Below are positions 8,642 to 17,157 of a DNA stretch of 64,000 nucleotides, piece by piece; the stretch's first letter is position 1, and each line of letters starts with the position of its first letter. This DNA comes from Prochlorococcus sp. AG-402-N21 (GTDB lineage Bacteria; Cyanobacteriota; Cyanobacteriia; PCC-6307; Cyanobiaceae), in contig QCIW01000003.1 in the NCBI GenBank assembly GCA_003216435.1, positions 1 through 64,000 of the forward strand. The letters run 5' to 3'. The notes below the pieces were generated by a model. It saw nothing but the letters and a program-made list of their open reading frames with translations, had not been told where the DNA came from and did no database searches. The position numbers were made by a program, and so were the translations under genes.

Positions 8642-8908
8642 ATGAAACGATCTTTATTTCTTTTTTTTGCAGCTTTAGTTTTTCCTCCTTCTACTAATGC
8701 TGACACAGTTTGGCTCGTATATGGAGCTCAGCATAGCTCTGTTCATAGAGGATCTGTAATTGATAAGATCGCCATGAAAAATGAAGAACAATGCTTAGCG
8801 GAAGGACCTAAATTGGAATTTCTTATAAGACCTTCTTTCATGAGTAATGATGATTATAGGAGAAAAGTCTTTGATGATGTTTCCTGGGGATGCATTAAGG
8901 GTAAATAA
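8642..8908 (+). CDS. Small exported protein, unknown
   Basis: 88 aa from the ATG at 8642; a GTG at 8627 would add five residues. The N-terminus MKRSLFLFFAALVFPPSTNA is a clear Sec signal peptide with cleavage after an A-x-A-like site before DTVWLVY. The mature part carries two cysteines (EEQCLAEG and SWGCIKGK) that probably pair outside the cytoplasm. The pattern DTVWLV...S..KI.MKNEEQC is seen in small secreted picocyanobacterial proteins as I recall them; no named family. Confidence 0.65.
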   Translation: MKRSLFLFFAALVFPPSTNADTVWLVYGAQHSSVHRGSVIDKIAMKNEEQCLAEGPKLEFLIRPSFMSNDDYRRKVFDDVSWGCIKGK

Positions 8909-8969
8909 ATTTTTACTTTTTAAATACGATTATACTTTCGTTTAGATATAGATTGAACTATTGAATTAA

Positions 8970-9119
8970 CTAAGAGTATTCAGTGTCTTCATTTAGATCT
9001 GAATAACCATCAGTGTAGAATTCCTTAACTGCAGATTTAGATTCTTTTTTGGCGCCCCCTTCTATGTAAGGAATCATCATATTTAATAGCCATTTTTTTA
9101 ATGAGTTGATAGGTGGCAT
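8970..9119 (-). CDS. 49-aa possible small protein, unknown
   Basis: ORF from an ATG at 9119 to a TAG. It begins MPPINSLKKWLLNMMIPYIE and continues with GGAKKESKSAVKEF and an acidic tail ending TEYS. The frame is open 75 bp further upstream without another good start codon. The amphipathic helix at the beginning and lysine/glutamate linker look protein-like, but no ribosome-binding site is obvious. Treated as a tentative gene. Confidence 0.45.
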   Translation of the reverse strand: MPPINSLKKWLLNMMIPYIEGGAKKESKSAVKEFYTDGYSDLNEDTEYS

Positions 9120-9235
9120 TAACTTTGTGCTGTGATCGGATGTTTTATTTTTAGCGTTTTTTTGAATACATGCATACTCTGGACAAGACTTTTCTTAACT
9201 ATTTTTAAGTTTATCTAAAAGAATAGTCTCTTATT

Positions 9236-9496
9236 TTGGATAGATTTAGCTATATTATTGCCAAAACACATAGACTTATGTATTTATTAGGAGTTGGTTT
9301 GTTGGTTTTAAGTACTTGGTACCTTTTGAAACTGTTGGATAATTTCAATGATGATCCATTGGCAAAGAAAGAAATAAGTCAAGCATGGGAAGAGGCGAAA
9401 AAAAGTGTAAAAGGTAAAAATCCTTTTGCTTCCGGAAGAATAAGCACGGCCATCAATTCTTACAAGTCTGATATGGAACAGAAAAAATCAAAATAA
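9236..9496 (+). CDS. Single-helix membrane protein, unknown
   Basis: 86 aa from TTG 9236 or 72 aa from the ATG at 9278. One helix (MYLLGVGLLVLSTWYLLKLL, residues 15-34) is followed by an acidic then basic soluble tail (DNFNDDPLAKKEISQAWEEAKKSV). No family recognised. The start is uncertain because neither candidate has a clear ribosome-binding site. It is the last small gene before the glycan-modification island. Confidence 0.6.
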   Translation: MDRFSYIIAKTHRLMYLLGVGLLVLSTWYLLKLLDNFNDDPLAKKEISQAWEEAKKSVKGKNPFASGRISTAINSYKSDMEQKKSK

Positions 9497-9648
9497 AAAT
9501 TAATTATCTCTTTAAGATTAGTTAATTTCTTACATATAGCAAATTATTATTAATTAATAAATTCTATACATAATTAGCTTAATTTTTCCATCAAGGAATG
9601 AGAAAATCTATATATAATAATCAGTTGCTATTATTAACTGCTTGCAAA

Positions 9649-10602
9649 CTATTTGTTTTTCCTACCTATAATTACAAAAAAACCTCCTTCTTCTATTTGT
9701 GTCTTATCAAAGATCATAAACAATTCTTTCAGAAAAGATAATGATGGTTTTGCTTGTTTTTTTAATAAGGGCTCTTTCCTAATATCAAAATGAGGAATTA
9801 GATTAAGAAACTCGATATTTTCTTCTTCGAACCACTTCATTGTTTCCTTTGGTGTATGAAGAGTTTCATGAGGATTTAAAAATTGATCTGTAACCCATGC
9901 ATTCCTTTTGTCTTTGCTTTTTATTCTCCTTGAAGTTTTATCTAGAAAAAATATTTTCTTACCAATAATCTTGGCTAGTTTTTGCTTTATCCTAGTAAAA
10001 AATCTTCCGTATTTGTGGTAAAGGCCAATGATTATAAAACCCCCAGGTTTAGTAACTTGAACTAATTTCTTAAAAGCTGCTTTTGCATCTTTAGTATGAT
10101 GAAGAACACCATTACTAATAGTACAATCAAAAATATTTTCCTTGAACTTTAAGTCAAAAACATCCATCTTCATAAAATAGGTATTTGTTATATCATGTTT
10201 ACTCCTAAATGTTTCTCCGAGTAGTAATGAACCATTAGATATATCCACACCATAGATCTCCCTATTTCCGCGAGCAAGAAAAAGTGACAATTGTCCTGTG
10301 CCACATCCAAGCTCTAAAACTTTAATCCCATAATCTAATTCTTGGTCTAGTTTCTTTATAAACAAATTATTCATTCCTTTATCATAGAGTGATGCATAAT
10401 CTTCACAATCATCATAATTTGGGAATCTAACTTCATTATAAAATGAAGACATCTTCCCTGTTATTTCGTCTAAGTCATTAACTATAAAATTTGGTACCTT
10501 GCCATCAATATTGTTTAATTTAATATTATCAATTGATATTTCACTCTCAGTGCATCGAAGCTCACCAAGGAATGAATCTTTTATTGATTCATATCTTTTC
10601 AT
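9649..10602 (-). CDS. SAM-dependent methyltransferase (class I), likely small-molecule or glycan
   Basis: 317 aa from ATG. The class I methyltransferase core contains motif I KVLELGCGTGQLSLFLA (from residue 94), an acidic end of strand 2 in YGVDIS, and the post-III block FKKLVQVTKPGGFIIIGLYHKYGR. The fold resembles the ubiquinone/menaquinone biosynthesis methyltransferase group, but with extra N- and C-terminal regions. Divergently transcribed from the carbamoyltransferase with a 237-bp shared promoter region, so it probably belongs to the same modification island. More AT-rich than flanking core genes by eye. Substrate unknown. Confidence 0.8.
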   Translation of the reverse strand: MKRYESIKDSFLGELRCTESEISIDNIKLNNIDGKVPNFIVNDLDEITGKMSSFYNEVRFPNYDDCEDYASLYDKGMNNLFIKKLDQELDYGIKVLELGCGTGQLSLFLARGNREIYGVDISNGSLLLGETFRSKHDITNTYFMKMDVFDLKFKENIFDCTISNGVLHHTKDAKAAFKKLVQVTKPGGFIIIGLYHKYGRFFTRIKQKLAKIIGKKIFFLDKTSRRIKSKDKRNAWVTDQFLNPHETLHTPKETMKWFEEENIEFLNLIPHFDIRKEPLLKKQAKPSLSFLKELFMIFDKTQIEEGGFFVIIGRKNK

Positions 10603-10839
10603 TTAAGTTGTTTTAAAAGGAATGTATTTTATCTTCTAACTTTACTACTTAAATGATTTGCTCAAGTAGTTTAATAGGATTTACTTAATAATTAATTTCA
10701 TTCAGGTTAATTGAGAATCTTTTCTTTTATTAATATTCTTTCCTGTAGGGGGAAAAAATAAGATTCTTAACTATCACCAGAGTGTATTGTATAGTTAGAA
10801 ACTAAGACTATCTCTTCAAGTACCACCTTTTTTCAGCAA

Positions 10840-12696
10840 TTGTCTTCATACATCCTAGGTATATCTTGCTTTTATCATGACAGTGCTGCTGCCTTGCTGA
10901 AGGAAGGCGAAATCGTTGCTGCGGCTCAAGAAGAACGTTTTTCACGCAAAAAACATGATTCTGGATTCCCTATTAATGCAATTAAATACTGTCTAGAATC
11001 CCAAAATATCAATTTAAAAGACATCCAATCTATTGTTTATTACGAAAAACCTCTTCTTACCTTTGAACGACTGTTGGAAACTTATCTTGGCACAGCACCA
11101 AGAGGAGTAAGGTCATTTATTGCTGCAATGCAGGTTTGGATAAAGGAAAAATTATTTTTAAAGTCTGAGTTGAAGAGGCAATTTAGTTTAATACAGGAAG
11201 AATTCTCTTCGAATACTGATCCTTATTTTCCAGAACTTCTTTTTTCCGAACATCACTTATCTCACGCAGCTGCTGCATTCTACCCAAGTCCCTTTGAAGA
11301 ATCAGTAATCCTTTGTATGGATGGTGTTGGTGAGTGGGCAACAACTTCTACATGGATAGGAAAAGGAAGTGAAATTTCCTCTTTGTGGGAAATCAGCTTC
11401 CCTCATTCTCTTGGCCTTCTTTACTCGGCCTTTACTTATTATTGTGGATTTAAGGTAAATTCTGGTGAATATAAATTGATGGGATTAGCTCCTTATGGTG
11501 AGCCTAAGTATGTTGACAAAATAAAAGAAAATCTAATTGATATTAAGGAAGATGGAACTTTTAGATTAAATATCAAATATTTTAAATATCATCGTGGATT
11601 TCGAATGACCAATCGAAAATTCCATGAGTTATTTGGTCAAATGCCTAGAACAAGAGAAGAAGATTTATCTCAATTTCATATGGATATAGCTGCTTCAATC
11701 CAAGTCGTGACAGAAGAAGTTGTCATAAAACTTGCCAAAGCCTTACGACAAGAAACGGGAATGAAGAATTTATGTCTAGCTGGTGGAGTCGCTTTGAATT
11801 GTGTGGCGAATGGCAAATTATTAAAGGAAAAAATTTTTGAAAATATATGGATTCAACCTGCCAGTGGTGATGCTGGTTCAGCACTAGGTGCAGCACTTTT
11901 TGCTTGGTATGAAAAATCAAGCAAAGTTAGATCTGTAAATAGTCAAGATTCGATGAAAGGGACTTACTTGGGCCCCAATTTTTCCAATAAGGAGATAATT
12001 AATTATTTAACCCAGATAAAAGCTCCTTTTGAAACATTTCCAGACCAAGAATTATTTGAAAAACTTGCAGAGAATCTTGATCAGGGAAAGGTTATTGGTT
12101 GGTTTAATGGACCCATGGAATTTGGTCCAAGAGCATTAGGTGCAAGATCGATCATTGGGGATCCTCGGAATAAGAAAATGCAAAGTGTGATGAATTTGAA
12201 GATTAAATATAGAGAAAGTTTTAGACCTTTTGCTCCATCAGTTTTAGAAGAAGATGTTTCTAATCAATTTGAAATTGACACCAAGAGTCCATATATGCTT
12301 ATTGTTGGAGCAGTAAAAAAAGAACTCTGTGAAGAATTAAAAGAAGAAGATAAAAATCTATTTGGAATAGAAAAACTTAATATTCCACGATCATCAATTC
12401 CTGCAATTACACATGTCGACTATTCAGCTAGAATTCAAACTGTAAGTAAACAAACAAATCCTCGTTATTATGATCTAATAAATGCGTTTAAAACAAAAAC
12501 AGGATGCCCTACTATAGTAAATACATCTTTTAATGTTCGTGGAGAACCAATAGTATGTACTCCGAAAGATGCTTATCGTTGTTTCATGAGAACTGAAATG
12601 GATATTCTTGTTTTACAGAATCAGATATTACTTAAGTCCGCTCAGAAGAATGTCAAAACAGATGAATTCTGGATGCAGGAGTTTGAATTAGATTAA
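10840..12696 (+). CDS. O-carbamoyltransferase, NodU/CmcH/SxtI family
   Basis: 618 aa, normal for two-domain carbamoyltransferases. The N-terminal domain opens ILGISCFYHDSAAALLKEGEIVAAAQEERFSRKKHD and contains EHHLSHAAAAFYPSPFEESVILCMDGVGE, the ATP/carbamoyl phosphate site pattern. The C-terminal domain has GWFNGPMEFGPRALGARSIIGDPR and FNVRGEPIVCTP. Family members form carbamoyl-adenylate from carbamoyl phosphate and ATP and pass the carbamoyl group to a hydroxyl, for example on Nod factors, cephamycin or saxitoxin precursors. A TTG start is used; no better one exists upstream. It leads a likely operon (2-bp gap to the next gene), acting in the cytoplasm. Confidence 0.9.
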   Translation: MSSYILGISCFYHDSAAALLKEGEIVAAAQEERFSRKKHDSGFPINAIKYCLESQNINLKDIQSIVYYEKPLLTFERLLETYLGTAPRGVRSFIAAMQVWIKEKLFLKSELKRQFSLIQEEFSSNTDPYFPELLFSEHHLSHAAAAFYPSPFEESVILCMDGVGEWATTSTWIGKGSEISSLWEISFPHSLGLLYSAFTYYCGFKVNSGEYKLMGLAPYGEPKYVDKIKENLIDIKEDGTFRLNIKYFKYHRGFRMTNRKFHELFGQMPRTREEDLSQFHMDIAASIQVVTEEVVIKLAKALRQETGMKNLCLAGGVALNCVANGKLLKEKIFENIWIQPASGDAGSALGAALFAWYEKSSKVRSVNSQDSMKGTYLGPNFSNKEIINYLTQIKAPFETFPDQELFEKLAENLDQGKVIGWFNGPMEFGPRALGARSIIGDPRNKKMQSVMNLKIKYRESFRPFAPSVLEEDVSNQFEIDTKSPYMLIVGAVKKELCEELKEEDKNLFGIEKLNIPRSSIPAITHVDYSARIQTVSKQTNPRYYDLINAFKTKTGCPTIVNTSFNVRGEPIVCTPKDAYRCFMRTEMDILVLQNQILLKSAQKNVKTDEFWMQEFELD

Positions 12697-12698
12697 TT

Positions 12699-13091
12699 AT
12701 GAATTCTAATTTATCTAAAAAGCAATTACGTGACTTTGGATTTTTAATTGGGATTGGTTTCCCATTCTTAATTGGTTTTGTTATACCTGGATTATTTGGG
12801 CATTCCTTTAGAGTTTGGACTCTTTTTGTTGGCATACCTATATTATTCTTAGGTATTTTACAGCCATTAAAATTAAAATTTATCTATAAGATATGGATAT
12901 CTATAGGTAATGTTCTTGGACAGATAAATAGTAGAATTATTCTAGGTATTATCTTTTTTTTACTTCTTCAACCCATCTCTCTATTGATGAAACTTTTTGG
13001 ATATGACCCATTAAGAAAAAAGAAGGTTAATGTTTTTACTTATCGGGAGGTTCGTCCCAATGCCAAGATAGACTTAAGGAAAATCTTTTAA
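12699..13091 (+). CDS. SxtJ-like membrane protein
   Basis: 130 aa with an ATG two bases after the carbamoyltransferase stop. Starts NSNLSKKQLRDFGFLIGIGFPFLIGFVIP with hydrophobic helices around residues 13-31, 39-57 and 78-98, and ends in a basic tail (DPLRKKKVNVFTYREVRP). The length, helix spacing and immediate coupling to a carbamoyltransferase fit the SxtJ family, whose function is unknown and which usually sits next to carbamoyltransferases. It may anchor or regulate the enzyme at the membrane. Confidence 0.75.
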   Translation: MNSNLSKKQLRDFGFLIGIGFPFLIGFVIPGLFGHSFRVWTLFVGIPILFLGILQPLKLKFIYKIWISIGNVLGQINSRIILGIIFFLLLQPISLLMKLFGYDPLRKKKVNVFTYREVRPNAKIDLRKIF

Positions 13092-13093
13092 CA

Positions 13094-13255
13094 ATGGAAG
13101 CTTTTATTGATCTTATTAAGGACATTTGGGATTATATGCAAGTAAGGAAGAAATATTGGCTTGCCCCTCTTATCATTACCATTATCTTAATGGGAGCTTT
13201 AATAGTGGTAAGTCAAGGATCTGTTATCGCGCCATTTATTTATTCTATTTTCTAA
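13094..13255 (+). CDS. DUF5989 (SxtK-like) 53-aa membrane protein
   Basis: 53 aa from ATG 13094 to TAA, starting two bases after the SxtJ-like stop codon. The N-terminus MEAFIDLIKDIWDYMQVRKKYW is amphipathic, followed by one helix APLIITIILMGALIVVSQGS and the end APFIYSIF, the pattern of DUF5989 proteins. In saxitoxin clusters the corresponding tiny protein, SxtK, follows SxtJ. The three-gene order here copies sxtI-sxtJ-sxtK, suggesting a conserved membrane-bound carbamoylation unit. Confidence 0.8.
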   Translation: MEAFIDLIKDIWDYMQVRKKYWLAPLIITIILMGALIVVSQGSVIAPFIYSIF

Positions 13256-13259
13256 AGAA

Positions 13260-14555
13260 ATGAAAGGCTGGAAAAAACTTTATAAGATATTTTTATTAGC
13301 TTTTATATATATAATTCCCATTTCTATTGGATTGAACTTATTTATTTTACTTAAGTATAAAAATAACAGTAATTCAGCTGAGAAGATTACAAGAAAATTA
13401 TACGAACTTGAATATTATAGAGAGAATGCAGGACCTGATCCGTATAAAGGATCAAAAATAATGTACTTGCACCCAACTAATTATTTTTCTTTTGCACTTA
13501 AATCTAAAGATAGAAACAATATAAGTAATAAAATATTCTCATTAAATGATTATGGATATAGGAATAATCCTTTCTTTGATAATTCTAGTAATCCAAAAAA
13601 ATGTATTCTTTATTTAGGAGGTTCTACAGCATTTGGACTTGGTGCATCTAGTGATGCACAAACTCTTCCAGCATTGTTAAATAAGCAATTAGGGTCTGAA
13701 TATAGAGTTTACAATCTGGCAGTTTCATCCTGGAATAGTAGGCAAGAGCTAAATTCTTTAATTAGTTTCTTTTATAATGGTAAAAATATTCACTGCAAAA
13801 CTATAGATTCTATTTCTTTAACAAGTTCTAATGATGTTTACACCATTAATAATTCAATGCAAAGCCCAATATTTGAGGATCAATCATCGAGAAGAGAACT
13901 TATAGGTGCTCCTGAGAATTTTGATTCTCTCAAGCAAAAAGTAGATTCCGGAACAAAAGCTGGAGAGCCAATCTATCATTTTAGAATGCTATTTAAATCC
14001 ATCGTAAATCTATTCTTTGGAGAAATTATATATTTTGCTAATGATATATATCAGTATAAGTTTAAAGGAGGAGTTTCAAGTAGAGATAATTTAAGTCTAG
14101 ATCAAAAGAAGTTTATAGAAGATGGTATTTCTAGCTTATTTGTAAATCAGAAATTAATAAATGATTTGGTAGTTAGTTCTGGTGGTAAGCATTTAGTAGT
14201 GTTTCAACCTAATATGCTAAATCATAAGCCTAAATATATTTGGTGGGATTATGGTCATAAGCAAATTACAAAAGAGATTAAGAATAACTCTTGCCTATCA
14301 ATACTGGACTTAAGATTTTCACTAATTGAACAACAACCTAATTATCAAGTTAATACTAATGTAATTCCATTAACACTAGAAGAGTCAATTTTATCAGGTC
14401 AATTAAAAAGGGAAGAAGTAAGCCAGCATCTATTTTTTGATGGAGCTCACTTTACAGATTTAGGCCATCTTAAATTATCTGATTATATACTTCAAAAATA
14501 TAGAAATCTATCCAGTAGTCAAAAATGTTTAACAGAATTCCTTACCAATCAATAA
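13260..14555 (+). CDS. Membrane-anchored SGNH/GDSL-like hydrolase or acetylesterase
   Basis: 431 aa from ATG, four bases after the DUF5989 gene. An N-terminal signal anchor (IFLLAFIYIIPISIGLNLFILL, residues 10-31) puts the domain outside the cytoplasm. The nucleophile block is LYLGGSTAFGLGASSD with Ser122, and the last block is FFDGAHFTDLGH with Asp394 and His397, the SGNH dyad DxxH. The family includes esterases and O-acetyl-modifying enzymes of surface polysaccharides. In this cassette it may add or remove an acyl group on the same product the carbamoyltransferase modifies; that is inference. Very AT-rich codon use. Confidence 0.75.
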   Translation: MKGWKKLYKIFLLAFIYIIPISIGLNLFILLKYKNNSNSAEKITRKLYELEYYRENAGPDPYKGSKIMYLHPTNYFSFALKSKDRNNISNKIFSLNDYGYRNNPFFDNSSNPKKCILYLGGSTAFGLGASSDAQTLPALLNKQLGSEYRVYNLAVSSWNSRQELNSLISFFYNGKNIHCKTIDSISLTSSNDVYTINNSMQSPIFEDQSSRRELIGAPENFDSLKQKVDSGTKAGEPIYHFRMLFKSIVNLFFGEIIYFANDIYQYKFKGGVSSRDNLSLDQKKFIEDGISSLFVNQKLINDLVVSSGGKHLVVFQPNMLNHKPKYIWWDYGHKQITKEIKNNSCLSILDLRFSLIEQQPNYQVNTNVIPLTLEESILSGQLKREEVSQHLFFDGAHFTDLGHLKLSDYILQKYRNLSSSQKCLTEFLTNQ

Positions 14556-14591
14556 TTAGAAAAAACTTATTTATCTAATCCACTTAAGTAT

Positions 14592-15575
14592 ATGAATAAC
14601 AAACATAAGTCAATAACAACAAGCTTGCTATTAGACAACATACTTATATTTTCACCACTCTGGTTCCCATTTATTTATATTGGACTTGCAGTAAACTTTG
14701 ATTCTTTAACTAAATTATTATTCATTTTATCATTATTCCTTTTCGCTGAAACCCATTTTGGTTCAACTTGGCTGTTTTTCTTTGATAAAAGAAATTGGAA
14801 TTGGATCCAGAAAAATAGTTATAACATTGTTATTCTTCCCTTATATTTTGCTCTAATTACAATCTTTGCTTGGAAATTTAATCCTACTGCAGTAATTCTG
14901 ATCCATTATCTAGCATCTGGTTGGCATGTGACAAAACAAAGTATAGGCATTTTAAAGCTAGATAGATCAAGTAGACATATCTACAATTTCTTTATATATC
15001 TCATATCATTCATTTGTTTGGCTATTGGATTGATAAATCCAGGAATTCTTTCTCTTAACTTTAGTCAAACTTCTTTAAACTTAATTTTATTGATATTATT
15101 AATTGTATATATAAACATACTGTTTCTAAGTCATTCTTCCAGGTTCTCAAGGATATTAAATAATTTATTACCCGTTTCCACAGGAATTTTTATTTACTTG
15201 CCGATATTATTTTTTAAAGACATCGCCACAGCAACTGTTGTTGGTGTTGGAATGCATTGGTGTCAGTATATAGCGATTATGTGGTCAATAGAGTTAAGAA
15301 AGAATCAATATAAGAATTCTTTAAGGCCTGAAATTATCTTGGCTAAAAAATCTACCTTTATCAAGGTATCATTTGTTTTGTTATATGCACTTATAATGAC
15401 CTCTTTTGCATTAATGGGAATGCCTAATCTAGAAATTGGAAAGGATTACTATTCAATGATTTATCTTATTCCATTAATGTTTCAACTTTATCATTTCTAT
15501 ATAGACGGTTTTATATGGAAATTTTCCGATCCCCATATTCGCTCTTCCGTAAAAAATTATTTATTTTCGCAATAA
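14592..15575 (+). CDS. Polytopic membrane protein with buried histidines, unknown
   Basis: 327 aa, about eight predicted helices. Histidines lie in or near helices within recognisable motifs: HFGSTWLF (His55), HYLASGWHVTKQS (His105, His112), GMHWCQYIAIMW (His222) and YHFYIDGFIWKFSDPHIR (His301). Such spaced histidines in a membrane protein suggest metal or haem binding or a membrane acyltransferase/oxidase site, but no family name can be assigned. It starts at an ATG 36 bp after the SGNH gene and probably is the last gene of the cassette. Confidence 0.75.
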   Translation: MNNKHKSITTSLLLDNILIFSPLWFPFIYIGLAVNFDSLTKLLFILSLFLFAETHFGSTWLFFFDKRNWNWIQKNSYNIVILPLYFALITIFAWKFNPTAVILIHYLASGWHVTKQSIGILKLDRSSRHIYNFFIYLISFICLAIGLINPGILSLNFSQTSLNLILLILLIVYINILFLSHSSRFSRILNNLLPVSTGIFIYLPILFFKDIATATVVGVGMHWCQYIAIMWSIELRKNQYKNSLRPEIILAKKSTFIKVSFVLLYALIMTSFALMGMPNLEIGKDYYSMIYLIPLMFQLYHFYIDGFIWKFSDPHIRSSVKNYLFSQ

Positions 15576-15791
15576 ATTACCAATAGCATCTTAAATTTTT
15601 AATCAAAAATTCCAATTAGTTAAATTATCCGCGAATATTTTTAAGAGCTTCGCCTTTTCTATATAGCCTTTAAAGAACTTGCTTAAATTCTTTCTCTTTC
15701 AGAAATTAAACACAAGAATCGTCTATTTTTGTTATCAATTTTAGCTAAAGATGTCCAAACTGAGCAATATATATTTAATACTTATATTTCA

Positions 15792-17099
15792 ATGCAGTTT
15801 TCAAGGGAAGGTCTTCAAAAAACTTTAGGTCCAGGAATTCTTTTAGCAGGGGCATGTATTGGAGGTTCTCATTTAATGTCCTCTACTCAGGCTGGTGCCA
15901 AATTTGCCTTCGGCTTGGTGGGGTTGATATTACTTACAAATTTATTCAAATATCCTTTTCTTTTAGTTGGCACTCGTTTTACAGCCTCAACTGGTTTGTC
16001 TTTATTAGAAGGCTTTCAAGTCCGAAACAGGCTTTACTTGCCTATTTATTTAATAGTTAGCTTGATAACGGGTACATTTACTATTGCAGCCGTAAGTTTT
16101 GTTTCTGGACTGCTCTTAACAAATATTTCTCCTTTTTCAGATTTCCCTCCAATGGATTTATCTATTGGAGTCCTTATCTTAAGTGGATTTATTTTACTCT
16201 TAGGTCGTTACAAGGCTTTGGATAAGATATCCAAAATCTTAGTGTCTCTATTAACCTTACTAACTTTTTTTGCGGTCATATCTTTATTCACAAGTGGATC
16301 CTTTAATAATGTCGATATTAGTTGGATTAATCCTCAGCCAAATCCGTGGTCATTGGATAATTTGTCTTTTTTAATTCCATTAATGGGATGGATGCCTGGA
16401 CCAGTTGAATTATGTGTTTGGCCTTCTCTTTGGATGTTCTCAAGGGCACAAGATAGTAATTATAAGCCAAATATTAAAGAAGCTCAATTTGACTTCAATA
16501 TTGGATATGCACTTACTGTTATCACTGCCATTTTCTTTGTAACTCTTGGTGCTTTAACCATGTACGGAACTGGTAATGCGATGCTTTCAGGTAGTGGTGT
16601 CTCTTTCGCTCAGAACCTTATTAAGCTTTACACCCAAGCTATAGGAGGGTGGGCTAGTTGGATTATTGTCCCAGCTTCTTTTGCTGCAATGTTCAGTACC
16701 ACATTGACTTGCTTAGATGCTTACCCTAGAAGTATTTCTGCGATTCAAGGGCTTTTGATTGGAACTGACAAAGGCCACATTCAGTCAGCTTCTGAGCAAA
16801 GAAGGTTACAGATTTGGATCGTATTGCACATTTTTGCTGCATTAATTGCACTTTTGATTGCTCGTTCTGGTGGTATTAGTGTTAAGGATTTTGTATTTGG
16901 AGCAATGACTGGAAGTTTCCTGACAGCTCCTTTATTTGCTTGGATGGCAATGGATACAATTAATAGTCCTTTGGTCCCTAGACAATTTCGATATGGACCT
17001 TTAATGAAATTATTATGTTGGTTTGGATTAGCTTTCCTTATAAGCTTTAGCTTCTTGTTTATTGCCAATTCCTTCTTTGGACTTGGTTCAGTCAACTAG
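15792..17099 (+). CDS. Nramp-superfamily transporter with altered metal-binding motifs
   Basis: 435 aa from the ATG at 15792 (the frame extends to a TTG at 15729). About eleven helices. The start GLQKTLGPGILLAGACIGGSH is typical Nramp, but the helix-1 DPGN motif is replaced by GGSHLMS (about residues 24-30) and the helix-6 MPH motif reads MPGPVEL (201-207). The cargo may therefore not be Mn2+ or Fe2+; Nramp-related Mg2+ or organic-solute transporters also lack these residues. A 216-bp spacer separates it from the cassette, so it is likely its own unit. Confidence 0.8.
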   Translation: MQFSREGLQKTLGPGILLAGACIGGSHLMSSTQAGAKFAFGLVGLILLTNLFKYPFLLVGTRFTASTGLSLLEGFQVRNRLYLPIYLIVSLITGTFTIAAVSFVSGLLLTNISPFSDFPPMDLSIGVLILSGFILLLGRYKALDKISKILVSLLTLLTFFAVISLFTSGSFNNVDISWINPQPNPWSLDNLSFLIPLMGWMPGPVELCVWPSLWMFSRAQDSNYKPNIKEAQFDFNIGYALTVITAIFFVTLGALTMYGTGNAMLSGSGVSFAQNLIKLYTQAIGGWASWIIVPASFAAMFSTTLTCLDAYPRSISAIQGLLIGTDKGHIQSASEQRRLQIWIVLHIFAALIALLIARSGGISVKDFVFGAMTGSFLTAPLFAWMAMDTINSPLVPRQFRYGPLMKLLCWFGLAFLISFSFLFIANSFFGLGSVN

Positions 17100-17157
17100 A
17101 GATAAGATGATATTAAATCTTTAAATAAAATTTATATATTCTACTTTTATTTTTCTC

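Noticed and set aside
10840-13255. Saxitoxin biosynthesis cluster
   Set aside because: Only the carbamoyltransferase and its two membrane companions resemble sxt genes; the polyketide-like SxtA, amidinotransferase and oxygenases are absent.
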